Shown here: piece by piece, positions 19,712 through 34,700 of the stretch
Numbering within the stretch: the first letter of the stretch is position 1
How the letters are laid out: the number at the start of each line of letters is the position of its first letter
Assembly: GCA_026182355.1 (NCBI GenBank)
Contig: JAPFBL010000167.1
Coordinates: 1,212,407 to 1,276,406, forward strand
Direction: 5' to 3'
DNA from: Hermatobates lingyangjiaoensis
Lineage: Eukaryota > Arthropoda > Insecta > Hemiptera > Hermatobatidae
DNA length: 64,000 nt
Translations under genes and position numbers: made by a program
Notes under the pieces: model-generated
Told to the model about the DNA's origin: nothing
Seen by the model: only the letters and a program-made list of their open reading frames with translations
Database searches by the model: none

Positions 19712-22700
19712 GTGCGGTCAATCACGTCATATGCATATATTTAAAAATGCCTTCCTTTCAAATTTAGTACTATAGAGTCAAACCAAGACCATAACAAAAA
19801 TAATCATCAATAGCGGGGTCCTTAGAAAAATTAATAGAAATCAGAGTAAAAAAGCTCTTTTAATACCACAAATTATGCATTTAAAAAAAAAATCGACTGA
19901 ATGATTCAAAGAACTTCAACATTTGTATCAAGCACAATGTTATAGATGTGCTATAGTGCTCTACATTTAATCTTCATAAAAGTTGTTGCTCATTTCTGTT
20001 GAACTAGTAGTAATTGTGGAAGGATTGCTCAGGTCGAGTTGGTGTCGAGAGCGCCCCAGGAAGTCTACGAAATGACCTGCTTGATGTGCGAACTTATGCC
20101 TCGACTGCCCAGGTCTCAGCCTCTCTTCTCAGTCGACGCCCTCCTCGAGAGACCCCCGCACCACCTGGCCTCTCACTCGGCCGACATGCCTACCGTCTCC
20201 TGGCAGTGGAAGGATGATTCTGGTCACTGGCACCCCTACCCGACAATAGATTCCACCATGATTGAGGTATGATTCAACCATATTGTAAATATTAAATATA
20301 CAGGAAACCGGCCAATATTTAAACTGAACATTAATCTAAACAATCATCTTGAAAAGATTATAAAAATATTTTAATAATTAATTTAAATCTTTTAGAAAAG
20401 ATTATAAGAAAAGTATCTATTTTTTTTATGTTGTCTGAGTATTTACTTAGAAGGGATGAAATATTATATAATAATGTGAAAAAATATTATTAACATGATA
20501 CGTAATAAAAATTAGCATAATTTTTTCTTCGCGAAGAAAATATCGAAAATAACGAAAAATCGAATTTTTTTGTTATGTAATGCACCATGGTAAGGGTATT
20601 CACTTCATTAAAGACCTAAATTGATTTACAAATAAAACATTTTGTAAGACATTGTAATTTTTTTTTGTACTCATATAGAAAAAATTGAATTTTTAGTAAT
20701 TGATTTCCGTTAAATATGAATACTTACATTCATTTTTAGGTATTATTATTATACTTATTTTTCAAATTACTTTATTATTTTATGGATTTAAAATAACATA
20801 TTATTAGTAGATTTCTACTTGAAATATGCTTTTCCCGAATTTTCTAATATTCCGAAAAGCTATGGGGATGGTTTTCACTCTAAAACTAAATATTTGCGAA
20901 AATTCATTGAGATCTCTCAGGCACAACCCTTTTTAAAACAATTTGATGAACACCCACATTCTGACAGACATCGTATAAAAAGGTCAAAGTGAATTGTGAA
21001 AACCTGCTGCTCTAAAACATGAATACTAGTGTTTCTCAAAATTGATTTGTTTTATGATTGTTCTACTTAACTTACTGTGAATAAAAGGCATGCAGTAAGG
21101 TTTGCCTTTGATTTCAGGATCTCCCTCTACGTGTTAGGAACACAAAAGAGAATTTACATTTTTTAAATAGACACTATTTAAATTAGATAATAGAATTTAC
21201 ATTTTATTTTAGCAAAGGAGATATGAACAGAAATATAAATATTATAAGGATGCTTAAATTTCGTGAAATAAATAACGAATAAACTCCAAAAAATATTTTA
21301 AAATATGTTTTTTTTATTTCAGAAGTATTGTTCATAATATGAACAATATTACGAGTAAAATATGAGTTGTTGGTTACTCAATTATATTAACTGATAAATT
21401 CAAGTTTTAATTTTTTATATTCCGAGTTCAAGTTCCAAGATAACACTCCTGAATTCTTTTTGTTGAGTGGCTTTCGTATTTAGTTTTATGCAGTTATGTA
21501 ATAAGTACTTTAGATACAAAAAAATTTTCTTTAATTTTCGCAGCAATAATTTTTTTAAGTTTATCTATTTTTATTTTATGAATGCATGAGTTGCTAACAG
21601 GTATGGTTAGCATCATGAATTATTTTATTGTTAAGCGTTATTTTATTTGCACTGCGCAGGCTGCTCATCAGACGGGTGAAGTTGAAGTATCTCTGTCAAC
21701 GCTTGGGCGGATGTACACAGTGGACTTCAACGCGATGGAGCAGATCAACGAGGATACCGGTACGTCGAGGCCAGTGGAGCGGAAGATAATCAGACCTCAG
21801 GCTTTAGCTCAGTCCAACAGCAACAACAACACCTCTGCCGCCAGGTACTCTGAAGCCGAGTGCATGTAATAATGCATGTCTTATACAAGTGTAGTGGGTC
21901 ATGGGTCGCTTATACCAGATATCCTTGAGTCACTTTTCTTAGCGGGCCCCGCTAGGATTATCATTGTGTTTATCGTACCCTAATCAGCTTTTAATGTTAC
22001 CTTCTTATGCTTAAACTCAATAAAACATTAAACATTAAATTTTTTTTAGAAATAAAACGTAATTTATAAAACACCATTATTTGCTTTAATCAAAGGTGCT
22101 TTAATGCTCTTACACTAACAATAAAAATAGTGTTCAAAGAAGTGTTCCTTGAAGATTTTGGTCTAAAATCCAAAATTTTAGACCAAAAATCCAAAGAAGA
22201 AGCCCTTCTTTGAACTTTATAAATCAGTAATCGAAAAGCTATATCAATAATAAAAATAGAGTTCATAATCTGAATTTTTTTTTGTTAGTATTATTCCTGT
22301 GCTTCTTTCCATTCTTCTACAAATTTGGTTTCTATGTGCTAAAATATCATCATATTTTCATGGTATTTTATAAAAAATGAATTTTTTAACCTATCAAAAA
22401 AATAATATTTTTGTTTATATTTCTGATGAAACACAACTTAACATAAGATTGTACTTTACAATTAAGAAATTTAGAAGAGCAATATATTAAAATCAATGGA
22501 ATTAATTAAAATAGGACAAATAGGAAAAGGTTAAATGTAATAGAAGAAATGGAAATATATAAACACAGAAATACTGATAACCTAATAAACGAACAAATAT
22601 TTCGTTTAAACTAGACCAGACATACATAGTATTTAAACCAATAAAAACATGAATAGACGACAGGATGGACAGGAAAAAGACGACTTAAATTGTAAAAGAC

Positions 22701-25700
22701 AAAAAACAGATTAAAAAAAAATAAAACTATTAGGTAGGAAACTTAGGCATGTATTGGCACCATTGAGCTAAAATAGGTATTTATATCCGTGATTTTGGAA
22801 GGTAACGTTACCATTGATGATGCAGCCATTGCGAAACCGGTCGGGCGACTTCATCAGCGATGGACTAGGTATGACGGTTAATAATAATATCTTAATATAT
22901 TAAAAACTTGTAAGGATGTTGATCGTAGGGAAGGTTACTTACCAGAAACAAGAGTTATGATCTTCAGTTTTGTTGATAAGATGATTATTTTTGCCAGCGT
23001 GTAGACTTCTATGCTTTCGCATTCAGTTCTGTTTTAGACGTGCAAAGTGTCTAAAATCCATTTCAGTTATAGCTAACCTGGATTCCTGGTTGATTCAATA
23101 TATAAAGTTCTCAATTTTATCTGACTCAAGTTAATTAGAGTAGGTATCTTTAAGGAGTACTAAACATTGTAACGACTCCTATCGGAGTACGATGTTCATA
23201 AGAATTTCAACCTCCCACTAAAGCAAATAGGCAACTTGTTTGATCACTCCATACCGACTTTGATAACGTCGTTTTCCGAAAATAAGACCCTGTCTTACTT
23301 TCTTTTTAGGTCAAAAATACGTGTAGGGTTTGTTTTAGACTTCAAATTTGGACTTCAAATGCAATAAGTAAATTTATATATTTTTGTTTAATACTTATAT
23401 ATCATGAGAAATTTAAATTACTCAATTACAGTCATATGTCATCTTCTGAAACATCGTCATAAATTATCAAATTTTAAATTCCGCTCTGATTTTCCTCCAA
23501 AATTCATTTCCTGTAGAATCATTGGTCTAAATCTCTCACGTCTTGCCATATAACTTTTGTTAAATGAATACTTCTTGTCTAAGTAGACTGCTTGAAACCA
23601 ACTAGGTAAAGAAGAAATTTCTTGGAATATTTTATTTCAAAGGATTCTCCGAAATATTAGGCCATTTAGAGAAACCCACCTAAATTCAACAGTATTTATT
23701 AAAAAAATTATTATTTTTCACATTATTTTAACCAGGGCTTATTTTCGGGGGACGGATTATAGCCCAAAAAGTCCCGAAAATCACGCTAGGGCTCATTTTC
23801 AAGGGATGTCTTATTTTCGGAAAAAGACGGTAATAAAAATATTATTTTCATTTTATAAGGTATGCCGTGTTTCTTAGAACTATTGTAGTTATGGAGTAGT
23901 AAATTTACCGAGATTATACTCCATTATGGTGTTACTTAGTTCAAGAGATAATTCAATGTCAATTCTTTAAGCAGTAATAGCAAAAACGTCCATTACTCCA
24001 TGATTCTTATGTTAACTACTATTTCTTATACTGGTGACAACCTACCCGTTATCATTAAAACAAATAGTCTTTGCTTGCTATATTTTTATGGTGGCAGTAA
24101 TGGTAAAATACGGAATGGTACTATTTGGCTTCACCATTTTGATATCTATTTTTTAGCCTAGCATTCTTGTTGTCATTGAAATATTTACCTCCCCGAATAA
24201 CCACAATTTAATTCTCATCACCCGGACTTTTCATAGACCTTTAAAGAAACTAGTTAGGAATGTCCGTTTGTACGTGTAAATTTATATTAAGCTTATATAA
24301 TGTCTATTATTGCAAAGCTTTCTCATCTCGACCACATATTCTATACTATTTTTCTTTATCGAGTTTTGGTCTGGCGTTAAAAATTCTAAAAAAAAGCACT
24401 TTTAAACCAGTCCTTCATCTATAATTCTGACATCTTTTAGAGCTATTTAAATACAGAATTAATTACAATAACAGGAGCAAATAAGTTACACCTATGTATA
24501 TATGAATTATATATATATATAAACCATACTCGTACAATATGATTTATAATTCCTTGCCTCTGTGGTGCTAACAATAACTATTTTTACATTGAAGTTGTCA
24601 AAAACAATTCGATATGTGTTTTTGTTCTAATTTATCGCGATATATTTGAAAGATGCATTTTAACTTGAAACATATGCAGATTCATAAAGACAAAGAACAT
24701 AAAAATAGTTATTTAAAAAATATTTTAAAATAATTCATTGTTTTGCAAATCATAAACTTAAACAATTGCCATTATCATATTTTATTTATAATTTTCTTTT
24801 CCGTTTTATAATTTTTTTGCTATTGTTAATTATATTAAAAATTTGATATTTATAAACGTTAAAATCATAATGCTGACACTAAAAAGGTCAGAATTATGGT
24901 TGATATTGATGTTTTTTTCTTATTTTTGAATATGCAGGGTGTTGTAGATTATGTTAAGTACTCAAAATAGCTTGATGTGTGGAACTATGAAAAACAGACT
25001 TCAAATCTATGTGAATGTTTCACATCTGCATTAGTAATATGTAATTATTATTTCATTTTTAATATTTTATTTCTAAACGTAAAGTAGTATTGCAGAAGAA
25101 CAATCTGTGTGATGTATATAGAGTGCAAGTTGATTATCAAATGACGATTACCATTCTAATGTAATGTATTGGCGTTTTAGTGAAATCGATAACAGTTTAA
25201 AGGAAGTGGCTGGTTCATTCATTCGATCTCTGTTTGGAGTACTCTACGAAGTCTACTCCAGTTCAGCCGGCCCTGCAGTCAGGTGTAAATGTCTTAAAAC
25301 GCTTCTCAAAATGGTTTACTTCGCCACTCCTGACTTACTAAGGGTATGCATATCAATCAAAACAGGTTATAAATAAAAAGTTTCTTTTTATCAATTGTTG
25401 TTATTAACTGAAGCTTGTTATGTTTTTCCAGGACGTTCTCAAGGCTCAGTTAGTATCAAGCCAGCTTGCTGGTATGATGGCTTCTCAGGACCTCAGGATA
25501 ATTGTGTCAGCTTTACAAATGGCCGAAATTCTTATGCACAAACTTCCAGATCTATTTTCAATTCATTTCACTAGAGAAGGTAATTATCTATCAACATTCC
25601 TATATTAGTCTTGATTCTTTAACATCACTGTTATTTGCCTTTAAATATTGAGGATTAAAATAAAATATTTCAACGGGATACAAATTTTGATACGTTAAGG

Positions 25701-28700
25701 TACAATGTGATTTCATTAGTTTTATACTGAGAAATTCAATAAAAACTAACTTTGTTTTACGTAATTTTCTCTTTTCATACTTTTGTGATGATACAACTTT
25801 TTATCATGATAAATTAATAATTTTGCTAAAACTTTAACTCGAGATGCTCCATCAATATAAAAACTCTTACTATCTCCACTTTCCTGTGCTCCTGTACTCA
25901 GCTGGCCTTATTCGATTTCATGGCATCTAACATGTAATATTTTATGTTAATAAATTTAAAGAAGCTTAAGGCTTACTAGACTCAGGTGTGATGACTTTAT
26001 TATTTAATTGTCTCTTGTGTAGTTCTAGTCACATTTTGAGGTAATGTCGATCAGCCTGACTACTATTACCCCAAATGTAATATCATACTCGCAAACCAAG
26101 TGGCACTAAACTGACATACTTATCCACAAATTTAAGAAAAGCCGTTGACTATCTATTTCAGTAAAACACTGACTAAAGATAATACTTACTCTACGATATT
26201 ACATTAAATGTATAATTATATCAGATATATTAAGAAATGTTGCTAAAAAAAAGTACTATATAAACTCTTATATTTCACTGGACCACCATATGGAGAATTC
26301 ATTGTCCAATGATTAGGAGTATCTAAGATAAAGTGGTTTGTTTTTTGAAAAATGTCTGACCACTATTCCCAGTGACCGTCTTTCCTCATTCCCTCTTGAA
26401 TCTTTTTATAGCAAATTAAGTTCAATGTTATTGAAATCTTGTGTATTTTTTGACACATTGCATTCAATGCCAAGGCGGTTTATGGTAGTAAATAGATTGG
26501 GGTTTACTAAAGATGGATGAGGTAGAAGAGGAAGGATGTGTGGGGAAGAACTGCCTAACAACAGTGCCCACTCTGTGAGCGCCGGGGGAAACAGTGGTAG
26601 TGAAGAAGGTAGTGTCACTGAGTTGTCTTTTGGGAACAGGTTGGTGAAGTACATTTTCTGGCACAATATGTCTATGAATTAGGGTAGGAGGGATAGCCCG
26701 TGGCATGTATTTTCCTTTCTTCTAAATATCATATTATTATATTTCATAAATTTCATATAAACCGCAGTATGTAATTCAGGCATGACTCCATAACAAGATT
26801 TCACAGTAAACACGTGAAATAAAAGTCGTCTAAAGTTTTTACTTAACTCTAACGTCTGAATTTCTTACTATGGTTTAGACGTTGATTTTTATTTCACTAT
26901 ATATATATAATATATATATATAATAATAAGCAAAGAAACTATGATGGTATTTTGTTTTCTAGGAGTACTTCACCAAGTTAAACAACTAGCTGATCCTGGA
27001 GTTTCTCTTGGAGGCTCTCCAACCAAAGGAACTTCACCCTCAACTCCAGTTGTCTCTGTTACGAGTCCTTCAGAGTGCCCACTTCCTGGGCCTTCATCGT
27101 CCTCATCGTCTACCAACGCTAACTCGACATCACACCAACTCACCTCCACCTTTAATGGAACCATTTGTAGGATAGGTAAGAATTACATTATACCCAATCA
27201 CTGTAGTTTCGTAAATGAATTTGACTCTACTGGGCGGGGATAGCCGATTAAAGTTCCTTTCCGAGTACAACACGTTTGTTTTCTTCTTTACGAGATTTCT
27301 CATCTTTAATTCTTTTCTTATTTTATTCACTACTCATAAATGTTAATATTAAAAATTGTTGTCAATAAACATTGCTCATGCTTGTATAAAAGTCAGCATG
27401 AACAAGTAAAGAGTAAACCCGCCCATAAACAAAGTAAAGTTATTCTGAGGTAAAATGGATAAACTAACGAAAGTCTCCGCACAAATGAAGTTTTATTCAA
27501 CGCGTTTCGAACACTTTGTGTTCATCATCAGAAAGACACTATAATACAAATTATATTTCATCAGTTACAAAATTAGAGTGAAATAATAAAATTCAATTAA
27601 GAGAATTCAAGAGATTTCATTAATTGAATTTTATTATTTCACTCTAATTTTGTAACTGATTAGATATAATTTGTATTGTAGTGTCTTCCTGATGATGAAC
27701 ACAAAGTGTTCGAAACGCGTTGAATAAAACTTCATTTGTGTGGAGACTTTTGTTTGTTTATCCATTTTACCTCGGAATGAGTAAATACCACACAATTACG
27801 GATTGCACAACTGATGATTTAAAGTAAAGTTAGCAATCATTATATGAAGAAACACAAAACTAAACTATTAATTTGATATATGTTAGCTTCTCGATCACTG
27901 ATTGTTCAAAATACTAACTTAATGATCGAGGATTAGTATTTCAAACTATTCGAATGCATATCTTTTTTTTTATAATTTTATGAAAACTAATACAGTGGAA
28001 CCTCTACATACGAGCTAGCTACTCTACTTACGAGAAACTCGAGATACGAGAGGTCTTTCGAGCAAAAATCTTGCTCTACATACGAGAGAAAATCCAAGTT
28101 ACGAGAATTTCCAGATGGTTCCGCCAGGAACCTTCTAGTCGTACTAGGAACCTATGTAGCTACTAGTCGTGCTACAGCTCTTTTTAATGACACTTGCCTT
28201 ACACATTTCCGTAACATTTTGAAAGGGAGGCAGAGACAAACCTCCTTGGATAAGTTTTCCATCAAAAGACCTATAGAAAGTGAATGTGTTGCGATTCCAG
28301 CTAAAAGGGCAAAAGAAAGCGAAGAAAAGTAAAAACTGATACAGTAATGTTAAAAAGCAAAAAAAAAGCAGAAAAAAGTGCATAAATAAATTAGTGCCGT
28401 AAAAAAATTTAGTTTTTCATAAAGTTAAGTTTAATTTTAAATGGAAGTGCTCATAATAAATGCTCATAATAAACTCGTATTTTATTTCGTTAATATCATC
28501 TTATTTATCTTATTACTGTATTTTTATGTTCAGTCACAATTTGAATGTGTTTTTAGTAATCAGGAAGATGTGTTCATAGTTATTTAGGGTTAACTTGAAT
28601 GATTTTGGGAGGCCGGGAACAAATTAAATGGTTTTCAGTTATTTCTTATGGGAAAAATTCGCTCTACATACGAGAAATTCTAGATACGAGCACGATCCGG

Positions 28701-31700
28701 GAACGAATTAATCTCGTATGTAGAGGTTCCACTGTATTTGTTTCTTCATTTTTACTGAGTAATTGGAAATTACGTGGTAATTCAAAAAGAATAACCCGAT
28801 TTTATTGCTAATATCATTTTATTATATAAAATCAGTTGAAAATACGTATAGCTTATAATTAAATCTCCAAGAAAAATTTTTTTTATAAGTTGTATATATC
28901 CGCCACTTTAACAGGAGTGATATCGATGGGATAAGAGAGTTACTCCCAGATGTTTATCAGCCTATCAGAATATATTGAACTTTCAATTTGTATTCTTTAA
29001 GGTCGTGGATATATATGATTTGATTTTTCCTGTAATTTTTTCTAAAAATATCACGTTCCGTCTCTATCCATAACCATCCATGATCTTTATCAACTTATAG
29101 TATCAGCGATTAATTAAATGAACCGTGATGTACTGATAAAAAGTTGCAGAGAACTCCCTTATCCTATTGATTTTCTTGCGGTGTTGGTAGTGACTTCATT
29201 AAACTCTTGTAAAACTCATTAAACACATAGTATATCTCTGACTGACTCTCAGTTTTCTGTGTTAAAACATTAAACAATAACATTTGGTAATTCTTTGTGA
29301 ATTGCCCTTGTATATATACAATCAAAATGAAAAAGATAAACTACGGTAACAAAGGGTAACTAAAAAAAAAAAATACTTATATTTACAAATTTTTCAGTAT
29401 CCATTTTTAACAAAGTTTTCGAAGTGATTTAAAAATGCAGTAGTTTTTATGCACAATGTTTATTACTATTTATGTGTGTGTTTATATAAGCAGTACTCTC
29501 CTATTTCACAGGGTTGAAAAAAAAAATCAATCCAAGGAATTTTTTCTGTAAAATAATTATCGTAAAAGTTATTCAGTAAGAAAACATCTCTTATGAGTGA
29601 ATGTCAAAACAAAAACAAATGGTAAACTCTAATTTTACAACTTTCTGAGACTTTGATATCTTTGGTTACATCAGAGAGATAAACGTTTCCAATCAAAATT
29701 ATAAGGAATGAAATTTGTAATCTACTATTTGTTTCAAATTTTCTGTGAAGTTGTTTTTTTTTAACATTTCAATCTGAACGGTCTTAAATCTGCTACTAAG
29801 TTATTATATATTTTATTTTAGCACCGTTATTTCGCTTGATGTAGCTTTTACTGATTTAGTCGTAGACACAATGTGCGATGTACAAAGTCATCCACGTAAT
29901 TATCAAGACATAATGATACCCCTTTGGTTTATTATTGAATCACTCACTCATAAGGAGTACGGTTATTTTTTAGTGATAGTAAAAAATGCATAAAAGAACA
30001 CTTCTTATATACGAAAGCTGTTTTATTAATATAGGACTAAATTTACGCTTATTTGTAGCAAAAAAATTTAGCCAGGAAAATTTGCGTGAGAAAAATCCTC
30101 CTATAGAATTTGGATACTGTGTAGCAATTTCTATAGAGCGAACAGACACTTGATTTTTATATTTATAGGTCTTAAAAGAAATCTTACATTATATATATAA
30201 ATTTAGGATTAATTAAATTCGATTCAAAATAGATCAAAATGGCTTATGTGAAGTAAGTTTCAAATTGTTTAAGTGAATCAATTTTTTACATCCCTTTATT
30301 GAATTCCCTCTCTGAATAGAGGACATTTCTATAAATTTGAATAAGAAGCAGTAATCAACTGAAGTAATTTGTATTGGAGATAATTAACTACAAAGAATTA
30401 CTATTCACATATTTAGCTATTCAGTTGTAGATCGCTTATGCCTTTCAGTTCAGATTATGATTTGATTAAAACGAAGTATATAGTTCTAACGTAGTGCAAT
30501 CAGTTATTATGTGGTATTTACTCACATTGTAGGGTAAAAATCTAATGAAATGGTCTCCACATATAAAAATTTAATGGTATAAACAACGCGTTTCGAACAC
30601 GTAGTGTTCTTCCTCAGGCATTAACTAAAAAAATACAATGTCATCAGAGAGTTATCTATAGTACAAAGTACTATACTACTATTAGTACTCTAGTACTATA
30701 TTTACTTTACTATACTACTATGAGTACTCTTGTACTATATTTACTTTGTACTATAAGTAACTCTCTGATGAAATTGTATTTTTTTAGTTAATGCCTAAGG
30801 AAGAACACTACGTGTTGGAAACGCGTTGTTTATACAATTAAATTTTTATATTTGCAGACCATTTCATTAGCTTTTTACCTTACAAGAAGTACAATATAGT
30901 AAATTAAAACGAATCTTGGTATTCTTACATATTTGTTATCTCACATACCTGATTATGTTATGATAGGCAATTTAAATAGCTAAATCACAGGATTTAAATC
31001 TATATGTGAACTATTTCTGTCATTATTATACCATTGTCATTCATAAGCATCATACCTTCTTCGCGTTCACCAATTGTTCTAAACAAACATGTCAATTACA
31101 TTTTTTTCATAAGTGGCAGCGTGTAGCCACATTTAAATTAAATGAATACTTAAAATGATTATTCATTATTTTAATAATTACTTGTAGTAAAGTTGAGTGT
31201 AAACCACTCAATATTTTTGTTGTTATAGTTTAAAGTTATCAATAAGATATGATGAGAAGCACTGACTTGTTTGTGATAGTTCCAGTTAACAGTAATGATG
31301 CAGCAGCTAACGAAGTTCTCGATGTCATTAACATGGAAGAGGAAGAGAGTCCACTTAGTGATTGTTCCCCAATAACCAGGTTAGTAACACACTAAATAAA
31401 TACTTTTGATAATCTAAAAGATTGCATTAAAATATTACTCATTTTCACTACCTTGAGTGAGATTCCGTATTGTTTTTCCATTTAAACTAACAAAAAAAAA
31501 GTACAAAAAACTCGACGTCTCGAAGTTCTTCCCGGTTATTCCGTACAGGATCTCTCTCAAGTTTCCGTACTTTTTTTTTCTTCCGAATAGTATAAATTAT
31601 TATTCGGTTATTTGTAATTAACAATGAGGAAAGAGTGAGACCAGTAGCCTAGGCTACTCCAATTTTGTTATCTTAAGGAAACTGTACCTTTATTATGCAA

Positions 31701-34700
31701 AAACAATATTGTTATTACGTAGTTTAATGTATAGTAAACCATAAATCAACTGTGTCCACCTGTATTTGATGATTGTGATTGTGATTTAAGGCAAGGTTAG
31801 CTACCACTTGCCAGTGTTTCCAGATCCGTCACGGTCGCTATTCGTTTGAAAATTCGAGGTTCCAGTGTATATTATATTGATTTTTTTTTTTAAATATTAA
31901 AGTATTAAAGGCATAGTATAATATAAATATCAAACCACATACAAATATTAATCCCAGTCTTGGACCCGACATCTTCACTAGTGACAGTTGTAGTTATTAT
32001 AATAATTGATTTTAGTTTGACTTAACGAATATAAGATCAATAAATAGTTAAAACGTTTCGATGTATTAACCTTCTTCATGGCTACAAAAAGATATTTTAC
32101 ATAATAAGTTATGCAACTTATGTCTACTGGGTTATGTAATATATAACTTACATAATCAATTAATAAGAAATAGCGTGCTAGAAAAGTCTTGTTGCTGGTT
32201 TAGTTTTGGTCAGAATATTTGTTCGTTTTCTATTAATTTTTTTTTTTTTTTTTAATATAGTATTCAGTTAGAGGGCACTGTTTTTCCGAAGTGTAATTTA
32301 ACAGCTGGAAGATTGCTCTTAACATCTGTACTATATTGACAAATTGTATCTAACTGTCGGTCTCGAATGTTGATTTTGTCAGCTTGGAGGTAAATTTTGA
32401 CAGTTTATCTGCTTACAACCTTGTAATGTTGGAATACTCACAGAAACTTGGGGCTAGACGGAGGAACCCAGATATAGTAGAGTAATAACTACTGCACCTA
32501 CCCCAAAAGCAATTTTGATAGAGGTGCGTGCTTGATATATTTAAACATTTCAGACAACCGGGAATGTTATGAAATTTGAAATTATGCATAACGATTTGTC
32601 CATCTTCTCAGGAGTGATTCCAGTAGTTAAAGGAAAACAATAATTTGTAGTTTCAATTTCCGCGTCTATTGGTATTAAAAGGCCCCTGTAAAAGAGTATT
32701 CCAGTGAAATGCCACAGAGTAAACCCAGCGTTCACATTAGGAATCACTGTTACTGCTGTGCATTGCGGTATCATAACAGCCACTCGCTGTGATTACCCTA
32801 CTATATAGTAGGGTAAAATATTCTTTTAATGAAATTTTGTTTAAAGTTTTTTTTTAAGATATGTGTTGAATATGTAACCTCTTTATATCTTGACTTCATG
32901 TAATAGTGTAATTACGGGCATGTAATTACATTAGATTACATTTTACAGAAGAATGAGGGAGTTGCGGAAACCTAAACGTGGAGGCAAGAAAGATAAAAGG
33001 CACGATGGAGCGACTGCGTCTGAGTTTTCTCCCAGTATTCACGATCTGCTCGCCAAACACAAAAATGGTAAAGTATTTCATACATGAATAAGTGGTAATG
33101 TATTTTACCGTAGCATCGTGCTGCCCGCCTCCGCGTGGTCCACCTCAGACGCCCCATGCTTGGTGGGTAAGCATGGGGTGACAAAAGGGTAGCACGTATC
33201 AAGCGTCGGCCTGTTGGTTTTACGTGGTAGCCGGAAGGCTTGGGAACGCCGGTGAATCAAAACAGGTAATGTATTTTACGGCCAGTGATGGTCTCTAGTA
33301 CAAAGATCGGGGACCTTTTTAGCAGGAAGGCATGGAAAATTAAACCTGTATAAATGCAATACCCTAAGAGAGTCATATTATTTTGTTGACACTGAATACA
33401 TACAAAATCCTAAAATTTTCAAATAATTTCCAATTTTCAAGATTATAATTACTATGATAATCTAATAATAACAAACGTGTGTAATGAATTATGATTTTGA
33501 CTATATCCTTATGTTTCACTTGATGAGTTTATTTTGACGAATTACCACTTTGGTTAATTCGTATGTTTTTTCATCGTGGGAAGGAGAAACAATCTATCTA
33601 TGAATTTCTTATGGTGTTCGTAGGAGAATTCGTTGTTTATTATTAAAAAGTTAATATTTAATGTCTTGAAAATACAGCTTTTATTTATCATTCATGCATG
33701 ACAAATAGGTAAATTGTTTACTGATCGTAAGGTAATATGTCCTTCAGTGGTGTTATATTATGGCGTAGTCAGGCGTAGTGAGTTTATTAAATATAAACTT
33801 ATTGTTTCAATATATTTTGATACACATTTTTTTAATTGTGTACCTCATGAGGGCTAGGTTAGCTCAGTGGATAACGTACTCGCCTCTCAGCTGGTAGTCC
33901 AGGGTTCGATACCCACCTGGCCCTCGATTTATTGACGTGGGAGGTGAATTAATCTGGGTATGTAGTCCCTCGAAGAGGACGTTAGCCGTCGGTCCCCAGT
34001 CTGTACGATGAAGAGTCCTACTCGAAATGCACTTGAGTTATGCAAAATTTAGGACTCCCAATGTAGAATTTGTAGAATCACCGATCAAACAAAAAGACGT
34101 TAAACTGCTGACGTTATAACCCACTATGGGGATCGGTTAAAGAAAAAATAGCATGTACCTCGACCCTTACCTAAGACACTGGGCATGTGGAGGAGGATTA
34201 TGTGCCTTCAGGTTCTTGCAACCGGACCCGGGACTTCAGGAGAATTCTAATCTTCTTGGAGGGAGATATAGGGGTACAATAAAGCTGTAACCTCCACAAT
34301 AGAACTGAAACACCTGACTAAGCCATATAATACCACTGGAGATATTTTTTGGATAGCCTGTATGGTGCTGCCATGTCGAAATGTCAAATATTCTTTATAA
34401 CGGGGACTGTGGGTAACAACCTCTGTCTTTGTGTACTTCGATTGCGAAAGTTGCTCTGGAAAGGAGGCAGCACTTCTTTACTACTCCTAGAGTGGTGAGC
34501 AGGCAAGGGCCACGGCATAGCTGGACCAATTCAGTTAAAAATATGACTCTATGTTATGCAAATTATTGAAATACCTGTACCTTAGGGGTGTTTCCAATGC
34601 ATTCCTGCAAAGTTCAATGCTCGTAGTTGTAGTTGTTTATGACAGACTCACTCTTCGGTGTTTAAGAAGAAGTATATTTCTCTGGCAATTGCCTGAATAA

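Larger units (their letters stand above)
21866..25180. other. TRIP12 intron with MITE and SINE pieces
   Basis: Holds a hammerhead-like motif (22814), a SINE fragment (about 23127-23180), a MITE (about 23266-23832) and half a foldback (24345-24425); the rest is AT-rich. TTTTAGACCAAAAATCCAAA near 22155-22205 forms a small inverted repeat. Confidence 0.6.
27176..31279. other. TRIP12 intron with foldbacks and a Tigger-like element
   Basis: Holds a foldback (27444-27777), a Tigger-like element (27993-28734) and another foldback (30532-30883). I see nothing in 28735-30530 or 30884-31279 beyond AT-rich sequence. Confidence 0.65.

Noticed and set aside
32550..32783. 77-residue minus-strand frame with balanced composition
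   Set aside because: It has no recognisable motif and no splice or initiation context; kept only as an unassigned intron frame.
33848..33925. A possible functional tRNA gene
   Set aside because: It folds partly like a tRNA, but it is followed by the SINE body and the anticodon arm is poor; better explained as the SINE head.
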